Positions 21,959 through 30,183 of a stretch of 64,000 nt of DNA are shown here, piece by piece. The stretch is from contig DASZTW010000005.1 in the NCBI GenBank assembly GCA_035547835.1, positions 838,706-902,705 of the forward strand, written 5' to 3'. Both the position numbers and the translations under genes were made by a program. The notes under the pieces are model-generated. The model searched no databases and was not told where the DNA came from. It saw nothing but the letters and a program-made list of their open reading frames with translations. Each line of letters begins with the position of its first letter. Within the stretch, counting starts at the first letter, position 1. Origin of the DNA: Acidimicrobiales bacterium. Its GTDB lineage: Bacteria; Actinomycetota; Acidimicrobiia; Acidimicrobiales; Iamiaceae.

Positions 21959-23347
21959 TCAACCGGCGACACGATCGAGGACGAACGACCGGACCTGGTC
22001 GAGGTCGTTGTCGAGGACGGAGACGCGCTCGGGTCGATCGTGGAGGTCGGCGAGCCACGAGGGCAGCTCCGGGCGCTCGCCAGTGGCCTGCTCGACCGCA
22101 TCGGGGAACTTGGCGGCCGACGCCGTGGCCAGGACCACCATCGGCACGTCAGGGTCGGTGTGCACCTGGCGCGCCGCCCCGAGCCCGACGGCCGTGTGGG
22201 GGTCGACGAACCTTCCGGAGCGGTCATGGAGCGAGCGGATCTCGGCGAGCGTGGCTTCGTCGTCGAGGCGCACGCCACGGAAGACCTCGCGGACCTCGGC
22301 CATTGCTTCGTCGGGCAGGCGCACCGCGCCTTCGGCCCGGAACTGCTCGAGCTGCCGCGCCACGGTCGCGCCGTCGCGGCCCGCCAGCTCGAACAGCAGG
22401 CGCTCGAGGTTGCTCGACACTTGGATGTCCATGCTGGGACTGAGCGTGGGCACCACGTCGGCGAGCGACATCGTGCCGCTGTCGAGCCAGCGGGTGAGGA
22501 TGTCGTTGGTGTTGGACGCCACCACGAGCTGTTCGATCGGCAGGCCCATCTGACGAGCGACCCAGCCGGCGAACACGTTGCCGAAGTTCCCCGTCGGCAC
22601 GGCGAACGAGATCGGCGCCATGCCACCCGACCCGTGCACCGCCCGGTGACTGGTCACGTAGTACACGGTCTGCGCCATCACCCGGGCCCAGTTGATGGAG
22701 TTCATGGCCGACAGGCGGACCTTGTCGCGGAAGGCGACATCGGCGAACAACGCCTTCACGAGGTCCTGGCAGTCGTCGAACGTGCCTTCGATGGCGACGT
22801 TGTGGACGTTGGGCTCGTCGACCGTGGTCATCTGGCGCCGCTGCACGTCGCTGACGCGGCCGCGAGGGTGCAGCACCACGATGTCGAGCGACGACCGGCC
22901 GCGGCACGCCTCGATCGCGGCCGACCCGGTGTCACCTGACGTGGCGACCACGATCGTGGCCCGCTCGCCCCGCCGGGTGAGCTCGTGGTCGAAGAGGCGG
23001 CCGACCAACTGCAACGCCACGTCCTTGAACGCCAACGTGGGCCCGTGGAACAGCTCGCACAGCCACAGCCCGTCCCCAAGGGGCGCGACAGGGCAGACGT
23101 CGCGATGGTGGAACGTGGCGTACGCGTCGACCACCATCGATGCGAAGTCGTCGCGACCGATCGCGCCGTCGACGAACGGCCACATCACGTCGGTGGCGAC
23201 CTCGGCGTACGTGGCGCCTTCACCCGGCTGGTCGAGGCGAGGCCAGGCATCGGGCACGTACAGCCCGCCGTCGGGCGCCAGCCCGGTGAGCAGCACGTCG
23301 GCGAACCCGACGGCCGGGGCCGCGCCGCGGGTGGAGACGTACTGCAT
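21959..23347 (-). CDS. thrC: threonine synthase (long form)
   Basis: The 462-residue PLP enzyme converts O-phosphohomoserine to threonine. The N-terminus MQYVSTRG and the PLP lysine Lys108 in PTLAFKDVALQ mark the long E. coli/yeast-type ThrC, not the shorter form (about 360 residues) of mycobacteria. It overlaps the hom stop by one base (TGATG). Long ThrC together with an ApgM-type kinase suggests that this half of the pathway was replaced as a unit. Confidence 0.95.
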   Translation of the reverse strand: MQYVSTRGAAPAVGFADVLLTGLAPDGGLYVPDAWPRLDQPGEGATYAEVATDVMWPFVDGAIGRDDFASMVVDAYATFHHRDVCPVAPLGDGLWLCELFHGPTLAFKDVALQLVGRLFDHELTRRGERATIVVATSGDTGSAAIEACRGRSSLDIVVLHPRGRVSDVQRRQMTTVDEPNVHNVAIEGTFDDCQDLVKALFADVAFRDKVRLSAMNSINWARVMAQTVYYVTSHRAVHGSGGMAPISFAVPTGNFGNVFAGWVARQMGLPIEQLVVASNTNDILTRWLDSGTMSLADVVPTLSPSMDIQVSSNLERLLFELAGRDGATVARQLEQFRAEGAVRLPDEAMAEVREVFRGVRLDDEATLAEIRSLHDRSGRFVDPHTAVGLGAARQVHTDPDVPMVVLATASAAKFPDAVEQATGERPELPSWLADLHDRPERVSVLDNDLDQVRSFVLDRVAG

Positions 23348-24642
23348 CAGCGGTCGTCCTCGCTGGCCACCACCCGCAACATCGACCCGACGCGGTTCAC
23401 CGGGTCGAGGCCGCGCAGGTCATGCAACGTGGCCTGGATGTCGGCCTCGCGGGCCGAGTGGGTGATGAAGATGATGCGGGCGCCGCCGCCGTCGAGCACT
23501 TCCTGCTCCATCGAGCGGATCGACACGCCGTGACGCTCGAACACCTCGGCGATCACCCGCAAGACGCCGGGCCGGTCGGCCACTTCGAGGTTCAAGTAGT
23601 ACGGCGAGCGGGTGTCGTCGATCGGCCTGATGGCGATGCGGCCGAAGGAGCCGAGCGTGGCGTGCGTGCCCTTTTGGAGGTTGTGCGCGGCATCGACCAC
23701 GTCGCCCAACACCGCCGACGCGGTCGGCGAACCGCCCGCGCCGCGCCCGTACAGCATCAAGTCGCCCACGGCCTCGCCTTGGACGAACACCGCGTTGAAG
23801 CTCTCGCGGACGCTCGCCAGTGGGTGGTTCACCGGCACCATCGCCGGGTGCACCCGGACGGCGACGGTGGGATGGTCGAGGTCGACGATGCGCTCGGCCA
23901 CCGCGAGCAGCTTGATCTCGTAGCCGAGGCGCTGCGCGAACCCGATGTCGGTGCGGGTGACGGTGGAGATGCCTTCGCGGTAGACGTCGCCGGCGACCAC
24001 CCGCGCGCCGAACGCGATCGAGGCGATGATCGCCGTCTTGGCAGCGGCGTCGAAGCCCTCGACGTCGGCGGTGGGGTCGGCCTCGGCGAACCCGAGCGAC
24101 TGCGCTTCGGCGAGCGCTTCCGCGTACGCCACCCCGCCCTCGGACATGCGGGTGAGGATGTAGTTGGTGGTGCCGTTGACGATGCCGAGCACCCGGTGGA
24201 TGCGGTCACCCGCCAGGGACTCGCGCAGCGGGCGGATGATCGGGATGCCGCCGCCGACCGCCGCCTCGAACAACAAGTCGAGCCCGCAACCGTCGGCCGC
24301 CGCGAACAGCTCGGTCCCGAAGTTGGCGAGCAGCTCCTTGTTGGCCGTGACCACCGGCTTGCCACCCTTGAGCGCGTTGATGATGAGCTCACGGGCCGGT
24401 TCGATGCCGCCGATCACCTCGACGACGAGGTCGATGTCGGGGTCGTCGACCACCGCCGCGGCATCGGTGGTGAGCACGCCGTCGGGCAGGCGGACGGGTC
24501 GCTCGCGGGCCACGCTGCGCACGACGACCTTGGCGATCTGCAAGTCGAGGCCGGTGCGGGCGGCGATCGCATCGCGCTGCACGTCGACGAGCCCCACCAG
24601 CGCGGCACCGACGTTGCCGCACCCCAGCAGACCGATGCGCAC
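23347..24642 (-). CDS. hom: homoserine dehydrogenase
   Basis: The 431-residue protein reduces aspartate semialdehyde to homoserine. The Rossmann motif GLLGCGNVGAAL is at the N-terminus, the catalytic domain carries GIVNGTTNYIL and DPTADVEGFDAAAK, and a C-terminal ACT domain (from about residue 350, YYLNLEVADRPGVLRVIAEV) probably senses threonine. I choose the GTG at 24642, preceded by AGGA at 10 nt. A GTG at 24666 is possible. It has no fused aspartokinase. It is the first gene of hom-thrC-kinase. Confidence 0.95.
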   Translation of the reverse strand: MRIGLLGCGNVGAALVGLVDVQRDAIAARTGLDLQIAKVVVRSVARERPVRLPDGVLTTDAAAVVDDPDIDLVVEVIGGIEPARELIINALKGGKPVVTANKELLANFGTELFAAADGCGLDLLFEAAVGGGIPIIRPLRESLAGDRIHRVLGIVNGTTNYILTRMSEGGVAYAEALAEAQSLGFAEADPTADVEGFDAAAKTAIIASIAFGARVVAGDVYREGISTVTRTDIGFAQRLGYEIKLLAVAERIVDLDHPTVAVRVHPAMVPVNHPLASVRESFNAVFVQGEAVGDLMLYGRGAGGSPTASAVLGDVVDAAHNLQKGTHATLGSFGRIAIRPIDDTRSPYYLNLEVADRPGVLRVIAEVFERHGVSIRSMEQEVLDGGGARIIFITHSAREADIQATLHDLRGLDPVNRVGSMLRVVASEDDR

Positions 24643-24757
24643 GGGTCGGGTTTCCTGTTGGCCCACCCCCAGATCGTAGTGGTGGGCCGTCGAGTGCTCC
24701 GCACCGGGTTTCCGGCTCGATCCGGGCCCCGAGAAGGCCTGAGGTTCGACCCGCGCG

Positions 24758-26062
24758 TCAGCCGACGTCGGTGGCGAGCAGGTCGTCGAAGGTCTCGCGA
24801 CGGATGACCAGCCGAGCGTCACCGTCGGCGACGAACACCGCTGCGGGCCGCGGGAGCCAGTTGTAGTTCGACCCCATCGACCGGCCGTACGCGCCGGTGA
24901 CCGGCGTGGCGATCACGTCGCCCACCGCCAGGTCGGCCGGCACCGCGGCCTCGTGGACCAGCACGTCGCCCGACTCGCAGTGCTTGCCGACCAGGCGCAC
25001 GGACAGGCCGCGGGAGGCCGCGAGCGCACGGGGCAAGAACGTCTCGTAGCCGCTGCCGTACAGCGCGGGACGGGGGTTGTCGATGAACCCGCCGTCGCAC
25101 GCGACGTACGTGCGGATGCCGGGCAGCTCCTTGATGGTGCCCGCGGTGTACAGCGTGACGGCCGCAGCTGCCGCGATCGCGCGGCCCGGCTCCGCCGACA
25201 CCCGGGCCGTGATGCCGTGGTGCTCGCACGCGAGGCGCACGACTGTGCCCCACTCGGTGATCGACGGAGCCGTCTCGCCCGCGACGTACGCCACGCCGAG
25301 CCCGCCGCCGATCGACAGCTCCGGCAACCCCAGCGGCACCACGAAGGGGGCCAACGCTTCGACGGCCTGCTCGAAGAACCCGGCCACGAACACTTGCGAG
25401 CCGATGTGGGCGTGGATACCGACCAGCTCGACAGAGGCAGCGCCTTGCGCACGCTCCACCGCTCGGGCTGCGTCGCCGGACACCAACCCGAACCCGAACT
25501 TGGAGTCGTCCTGGCCCGTCCTGACGTACTCGTGAGTGTGTGCCTCCACGCCCGGCGTGACCCGCAGCAGCACGCGGGCGACCCGACCGTCGGACGCGTG
25601 TAGCGCGTCGAGGCGGTCGAGCTCGTCGAACGAGTCGACCACGACGCGCCCGACGCCCGCCTCGCGCGCCGCGACCAGCTCGGCGGTCGCCTTGTTGTTG
25701 CCGTGCACGACGATGCGGTCGGCCGGCACCCCCGCCGCCAGCGCGACACCCAGCTCTCCCCCGCTCGCCACGTCGAGGTGCAGGCCCTCTTCGTACACGA
25801 GCCGCGCCATCGCGCGGCACAAGAACGCCTTGGTGGCATACGCGACACCGTCGCCGAACGCGGCGAGCGCCTCGCGACAGCGGCTGCGGAGGTGGGCTTC
25901 GTCGTACACGAACAGCGGGGTGCCGAACTCGGCCGCGAGCTCGAGCGTGTCGCACCCGCCGATGAACAACTGCCCTGACGACCCGACGGCCGCCGTGTCG
26001 GGTAGCAGCTCCCGCGGCAGCGGCGTCCCCGACGGCCGAGACCCCGGCTGCGGGGCGCTCAC
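24758..26062 (-). CDS. lysA: diaminopimelate decarboxylase
   Basis: The 434-residue fold-type III PLP enzyme makes lysine from meso-diaminopimelate. The PLP lysine is Lys78 in YATKAFLCRAM, and the GSGYETFLPRA and HCESGDVLV substrate loops are present. The GTG start at 26062 overlaps the argS stop (GTGA), so the pair is translationally coupled. A 115-nt gap separates it from the hom start and may contain a separate hom promoter. Confidence 0.95.
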   Translation of the reverse strand: MSAPQPGSRPSGTPLPRELLPDTAAVGSSGQLFIGGCDTLELAAEFGTPLFVYDEAHLRSRCREALAAFGDGVAYATKAFLCRAMARLVYEEGLHLDVASGGELGVALAAGVPADRIVVHGNNKATAELVAAREAGVGRVVVDSFDELDRLDALHASDGRVARVLLRVTPGVEAHTHEYVRTGQDDSKFGFGLVSGDAARAVERAQGAASVELVGIHAHIGSQVFVAGFFEQAVEALAPFVVPLGLPELSIGGGLGVAYVAGETAPSITEWGTVVRLACEHHGITARVSAEPGRAIAAAAAVTLYTAGTIKELPGIRTYVACDGGFIDNPRPALYGSGYETFLPRALAASRGLSVRLVGKHCESGDVLVHEAAVPADLAVGDVIATPVTGAYGRSMGSNYNWLPRPAAVFVADGDARLVIRRETFDDLLATDVG

Positions 26063-27690
26063 AACGACTCCGGTGCGGACACCCCGAGGAGGTCCAGCCC
26101 GATCGCGAAGCCGACCCTCGCGGCCTCCACCAGCCACAAGCGTGCTTGGGTGACCTCGGCCGGGATGTCGTCGCCGACGACATAGCAGTCGTGGTAGAAG
26201 CCGTGGAACGCGCCGGCCAGCTCGCGCACCCAGGTCGTCACTTTGTGAGGTGCCCGCTCCTTGCAGGCGAGCTCCACCACGTCGGGCAGGTCGGCGAGCG
26301 ACCGCAACACGTCGAGCTCACGCTCGTGGGTGAGCACGGCGAGCTCGACTTCCGCCAGCGGCGCCCGTGCCACGCCGGCCTCCGTCGCACGGCGCAAGAT
26401 GCCGTGGATCCGGGCATGGGCCATCTGCACGTAGAAGACCGGGTTGTCCATGCCTTGGCTGACCACCACGGCCATGTCGACCGTCTGGCGCGAGTCGATC
26501 GACTGCAACAGGTACGTGAGCCGAGCAGCGTCGGTCCCGGCGATCTCGACGATGTCGCGCAGCTCGATGACCGTGCCGGCGCGCTTCGACAACTTCAGCG
26601 GCTGCCCGTCTTGGAGCAGGTCGACCATCTGCGTGATCTCGACATCGAGGGAGGCAGGGTCGTGGCCCAGCGCTTGCATCGCCGCGCGCATGCGGGCGAC
26701 GTAGCCGTGGTGGTCGGCGCCCCACACGTTGATCAGCCGGCCGGCACGGGAGAACTTGTCACGGTGGTACGCGATGTCGGGCAGGAGGTACGTGAACTCG
26801 CCGTCGCTCTTGATCAGCACGCGGTCCTTGTCGTCGCCGTAGTCCGACGACCGCAGCCACGTCGCACCGTCGGCTTCGTAGACCACGCCGTGGTCTCGCA
26901 AGTCGCGCAGCGTGTCGTCGATCGCGCCGGCGTCGACCATCGACTTCTCGCTGAACCACACGTCGAAGCGCACGTTGAACGAGTCGAGCACCGCCCGCTG
27001 GTCCGCGAGCGCGTGCTCCTCGCCCCACTCCGCGGGGTCGACCCCGTCGGGCATGTCGGCTGCCCAGTCGACGATGTACTGGCCCTGATAGCCGTCCTCG
27101 GGCGGTTCGGCGCCCGACTTCCGGGCGGCCAGCGACTCGCCGAAGCGCTGCATCTGGACGCCGCGGTCGTTGATGTAGAACTCCCGCGTCGCCGCATACC
27201 CGCACCGGTCGAGGAGCCTGGCCACCGAGTCGCCGTGGGCGGCGCCGCGGGCGTGGCCTGCGTGCACCGGACCGGTGGGGTTGGCGCTCACGAACTCGAC
27301 GATCACCGTCGCGCCACCACCCAGATCGGGCGCCGCGTAGCGGTCCGGACCCGCGGTGACGACATCGGTGAGCACGTCGTGGAGCCACGACTCACGCAAG
27401 TGGAAGTTGACGAAGCCGGGGCCGGCCAGCTCGACGCGCTCGACGTGCGGCGGCGGCGCGGCGTTCAGCGCGTCGGCCACTTGCTGGGCGAGCTCGCGGG
27501 GGTTTCGTCCGCCCCGTTTAGCCGTGGCCAGCGCGACGTTCGACGACCAGTCACCGTGCTCACGACGGGCTGGTCGCTCCATGCCGATCTCGTCGGGCGG
27601 CTCGACACCTGCCGATGCGAGCGCCACGCGCAGCTGCTCGACCAGATCGTCGCGGATCACGCTGGCTCCTTTGCCGTCGGGGACGCCCAT
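26059..27690 (-). CDS. argS: arginyl-tRNA synthetase
   Basis: The 543-residue class I synthetase has the HIGH-type motif HAGHARGAA near residue 142 and the KMSKS-equivalent KLSKRAGT near residue 365. The N-terminal additional domain (residues 1-110) and the DALR anticodon-binding domain at the C-terminus are complete. It heads the argS-lysA pair. A tRNA-Arg gene lies about 530 nt upstream on the other strand. Confidence 0.97.
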   Translation of the reverse strand: MGVPDGKGASVIRDDLVEQLRVALASAGVEPPDEIGMERPARREHGDWSSNVALATAKRGGRNPRELAQQVADALNAAPPPHVERVELAGPGFVNFHLRESWLHDVLTDVVTAGPDRYAAPDLGGGATVIVEFVSANPTGPVHAGHARGAAHGDSVARLLDRCGYAATREFYINDRGVQMQRFGESLAARKSGAEPPEDGYQGQYIVDWAADMPDGVDPAEWGEEHALADQRAVLDSFNVRFDVWFSEKSMVDAGAIDDTLRDLRDHGVVYEADGATWLRSSDYGDDKDRVLIKSDGEFTYLLPDIAYHRDKFSRAGRLINVWGADHHGYVARMRAAMQALGHDPASLDVEITQMVDLLQDGQPLKLSKRAGTVIELRDIVEIAGTDAARLTYLLQSIDSRQTVDMAVVVSQGMDNPVFYVQMAHARIHGILRRATEAGVARAPLAEVELAVLTHERELDVLRSLADLPDVVELACKERAPHKVTTWVRELAGAFHGFYHDCYVVGDDIPAEVTQARLWLVEAARVGFAIGLDLLGVSAPESL

Positions 27691-27759
27691 GATCCCCGAG
27701 CGGGCACCACCGGCGAAATCCCATTCAGGACTCGCGCGGAGCCCTCGACCGCGGTGCCC

Positions 27760-28125
27760 TCAGGAAGCGAGGACCCGCTGCACGCGTTCGAGGAGATCGA
27801 GCGGCTCGAACGGCTTGGTGATGTAGTCGGCCGCGCCCGCTTCGAGACCCGCCCGCACGTCCGCTGTCTGCGCCTTGGCCGACAAGAGGATCACCGGGAT
27901 CTCCGCCAGCGCGCCGTCGGCCTTCAGGTCGGCAAGCATCTCGAGGCCGGACCGCCGGGGCATCATGATGTCGGTCACGATCACGTCGGGCCGGCCCTCC
28001 TTCGCCTGGGTCAGCCCTTCGAAGCCGTCCTTCGCCGTCACCACGGAGAACCCCTCGAGCTCGAAGTTGACCTCGAGCAGTTGCAGGATCACCGGGTCGT
28101 CCTCGACCACCAATACCGTCGCCAC
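27760..28125 (-). CDS. single-domain response regulator (CheY-like receiver)
   Basis: The 121-residue receiver has no output domain. It shows the acidic pair in VVEDD (residues 8-10), the phosphoacceptor Asp52 in VTDIMMP, a serine at the Thr/Ser switch position (ILLSAK) and Lys104 in ITKPFEP. It is probably a phosphorelay or protein-interaction module. No histidine kinase is adjacent. The GTG start is chosen because the receiver fold begins there; upstream sequence approaches the divergent tRNA gene. Confidence 0.85.
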   Translation of the reverse strand: MATVLVVEDDPVILQLLEVNFELEGFSVVTAKDGFEGLTQAKEGRPDVIVTDIMMPRRSGLEMLADLKADGALAEIPVILLSAKAQTADVRAGLEAGAADYITKPFEPLDLLERVQRVLAS

Positions 28126-28218
28126 GCGGGCATCGTACCGTCCGCTCCGGTCAGGGGGCCTTCCGTGTCGTTCGGCGGATCGGCAGCGGACGGTGACGCG
28201 GTAGCGTGTGACACCCCA

Positions 28219-28290
28219 GCCCTCGTAGCTCAGCGGATAGAGCATCGGCCTCCGGAGCCGTGTGCGCAGGTTCGAGTCCTGCCGAGGGCG
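28219..28290 (+). tRNA. tRNA-Arg (anticodon CCG)
   Basis: The gene folds into a full cloverleaf. The acceptor stem is GCCCTCG/CGAGGGC, the D-arm GCTC-AGCGGATA-GAGC, and the anticodon loop CTCCGGA has CCG at 28252-28254. The T-arm is GCAGG-TTCGAGT-CCTGC, with discriminator G28290. The first pair of the anticodon stem is a T-T mismatch. CCA is not encoded. The anticodon decodes CGG, a common arginine codon in this GC-rich genome. Confidence 0.93.
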
Positions 28291-28333
28291 CAGCTGCTAG
28301 CCCTGGCCTGCAGGTCAGCGGACTCCGGAACGC

Positions 28334-28366
28334 CACAAGGATCTCAAACGCACCGAGATCCTTGTG
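28334..28366 (+). terminator. 12-bp hairpin downstream of tRNA-Arg
   Basis: CACAAGGATCTC at 28334-28345 pairs perfectly with GAGATCCTTGTG at 28355-28366 around a 9-nt loop. It lies 44 nt after the tRNA and is likely its terminator or processing signal. There is no U-tract. Confidence 0.5.
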
Positions 28367-28430
28367 GGAGCGGTGTGGGAGCAACGCCGAACTGCGCGGT
28401 GCCGTTGTCATCGCTGCAGGCGGATGGGGC

Positions 28431-28450
28431 AACGGCCCGCGCGGGCCGTT
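28431..28450. repeat. perfect 20-bp palindrome
   Basis: AACGGCCCGCGCGGGCCGTT reads the same on both strands, with no loop. It sits in the 262-nt stretch between tRNA-Arg and the TetR gene, about 75 nt before the TetR dyad. It could be a protein-binding site or part of a terminator. Apart from this, the 28334 hairpin and the TetR dyad, I see nothing else in the stretch. Confidence 0.45.
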
Positions 28451-28523
28451 CCCGGCGAGCAACAGCGGACGTCCGTTGCGGTCGTAGGCCCCGGCCTCCC
28501 TGGAGATGCTCCGCCTTGTGAGA

Positions 28524-28541
28524 TGAATGACGAGTCATTTA
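28524..28541. promoter_or_regulatory. candidate TetR operator
   Basis: TGAATGAC-GA-GTCATTTA is an 18-bp dyad with 7 of 8 arm positions matching, ending 11 nt before the ATG of the TetR gene. Size, geometry and position suit autorepression by the TetR protein, which would also control the overlapping nitroreductase gene. Confidence 0.55.
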
Positions 28542-28552
28542 CTGTCACGGTC

Positions 28553-29158
28553 ATGGGTCGCGTCAAGGGGCTGAGGCCGGAGGACACCCGGCGCCGGGTG
28601 GTGGACGGCGCTGCCGACGCGTTCGCTGCGTTGGGGTACGAGGGGGCTCGGGTCACGGACATCGCCACCGCCGCCGGGCTGAGCAGCGGGGCGATGTACA
28701 ACCACTTCGGGTCCAAGGCCGAGCTGCTGGCCGCGGTGGTGGAGAGCCACGCGTGCAACCACCTGGGTGACTGGTTCGACACCGGTGCCGCGACGAGCGT
28801 GCTCGACATGATCCGGTCCTACGGGACCCAGCTCGGCAGCGGCTCCCAGCCGGCGGCACCCTTGCTCATCGAGGCAGCATCGACGGCCCGGCGGGACCCG
28901 GAGGTGCTGGCCGTCCTCAGCGAGCAGGTGACGATTCGCGAAGCGGTCTTCGCCGAGGCGCTCGCCGAGGCTCAGGCCAACGGCGAGATCGCCGAGGAAG
29001 TCGACGCTCGCGCCGCGGCCCGGTTCATGTTCATGGTCCTCATGGGCTCTGCCCTCGTACAGGCGATGGAACTGCCGGTGCCCGCGCCGGCGAGCTGGGA
29101 ATCGCTCATGGAGCGCGTCGTCGACGCGTTCCGACCCGAGGAGGAACCGCGACCATGA
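28553..29158 (+). CDS. TetR/AcrR-family transcriptional regulator
   Basis: This is a 201-residue repressor-like protein. The N-terminal helix-turn-helix runs from about residue 11 to 56 (ARVTDIATAAGLSSGAMYNHFGSKAELLAAVV). The C-terminal ligand-binding part is helical and of normal length. The start at 28553 follows the dyad; an ATG at 28523 would put the dyad inside the gene. The stop overlaps the nitroreductase start (ATGA), so the two form one unit, and the ligand is probably related to the reductase substrate. Confidence 0.88.
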   Translation: MGRVKGLRPEDTRRRVVDGAADAFAALGYEGARVTDIATAAGLSSGAMYNHFGSKAELLAAVVESHACNHLGDWFDTGAATSVLDMIRSYGTQLGSGSQPAAPLLIEAASTARRDPEVLAVLSEQVTIREAVFAEALAEAQANGEIAEEVDARAAARFMFMVLMGSALVQAMELPVPAPASWESLMERVVDAFRPEEEPRP

Positions 29159-29853
29159 CCACCGACCCCTTCGTCGCCCCCACCCTCGAGGAAGCCCGCG
29201 AGCGGCTGCGGATGCCGATGGTCGACGCCATGCAGACCCAACGAGCAGTGCGCCGCCTTCACACCGATCCCGTCGACCTCGAGCTGATCTACGAGCTGCT
29301 CGAGCTGTCGATCAAGGCGCCGACGTCGTCGAACTCGCAGGACTGGGTGTACGTCGTAGTGACGGACCGGGCCCAGAAGGAACGCCTCGGTCGCGTTTAT
29401 GTGCCGATCGCGAAGCGCGTGGGAGCGATCGTCGGCGAGCGGGCCAGCGAACAGGACCGCCGGGCCATGGCACCCGGACTCTGGCAGGCCGAGCACTTCG
29501 CCGACATCCCCCTGTTCGTGATCCCCTGCTACCGCAGCAACCTCAAGCACCGCTCCGTTGGGTGGCCGCAGCTGTCGGTGTCCTCCTACTACGGGTCGGT
29601 CTATCCGGCAGTGCAGAACCTGCTGCTGGCCTGCCGGGCCGTAGGGCTGGGCGCATCGCTCCAGACCCTGCCCATCGCCTTCACGCCACTCGCCAAGCAG
29701 GTGCTCGGGCTGCCGAGGAACCTGAACCCGGTCTGCGTGATCCCCATCGGGTGGGCAAAGGGCAAGTACGGGTCCACGACCCGCGCGGCGATCGAGGACG
29801 TCGTCCACATCGACCGCTATGGCAACCAGCCCGCCCGCGCTGACCGGGGCTAG
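29155..29853 (+). CDS. nitroreductase-family FMN oxidoreductase
   Basis: The 232-residue protein has the family hallmarks: QTQRAVRRLHTDPVDLE (FMN phosphate-binding arginines), IKAPTSSNSQDWVYVVV, and the late AVQNLLLACRAVGLGASLQT helix. It uses NAD(P)H and FMN to reduce nitro-aromatics, quinones or related substrates in the cytosol. It is translationally coupled to its TetR neighbour. The exact substrate is unknown. Confidence 0.88.
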   Translation: MTTDPFVAPTLEEARERLRMPMVDAMQTQRAVRRLHTDPVDLELIYELLELSIKAPTSSNSQDWVYVVVTDRAQKERLGRVYVPIAKRVGAIVGERASEQDRRAMAPGLWQAEHFADIPLFVIPCYRSNLKHRSVGWPQLSVSSYYGSVYPAVQNLLLACRAVGLGASLQTLPIAFTPLAKQVLGLPRNLNPVCVIPIGWAKGKYGSTTRAAIEDVVHIDRYGNQPARADRG

Positions 29854-30100
29854 GAGACGAGGACGATCTTGCCGAGCTTGCCGCCGGCGGCGAAGTGCTC
29901 GCAGGCGGCGGCCGCCTCGGCCATCGGGTACGGCGTCGTGGGCCGTGGTGAACGCCTCGGGGAAGCCGCCCGCAGCGCGGCACCCCCGCCGTGCAGGCTG
30001 CCGCCGAGATCGGCGCCCACCACCTCGACTGCACCGGGGAGGGGCCGTTCATCCGCGACGGCTTCGAACGCTCGGGCCCGCTGAACGCTCGGCGGCGAGC
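29850..30100 (-). pseudogene. remnant of a zinc-type alcohol dehydrogenase/quinone oxidoreductase 3' end
   Basis: The last about 26 codons before the TAG at 29850 read YPMAEAAAACEHFAAGGKLGKIVLVS, the standard C-terminus of medium-chain NAD(P)-dependent oxidoreductases. Upstream the similarity breaks: AFEAVADERP and EAFTTAHDAV pieces lie in different frames and no start or Rossmann motif is found. I read it as a decayed gene. It fills the roughly 330-nt space between the nitroreductase and LCP genes; nothing else is seen between 30100 and 30184. Confidence 0.55.
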
Positions 30101-30183
30101 ACGCTCTCGGCCAGACGTTCTGCCGGCGTTGCGGGCGCGACGCGAGCGGACACGCGAAATGATCGACTCGCCCGCATCCGGGT

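Noticed and set aside
28270..28292. tRNA-Arg 3' end as an attachment site with an integrated element
   Set aside because: I found no second copy of the tRNA 3' end in the window and no integrase gene, so an att site cannot be supported.
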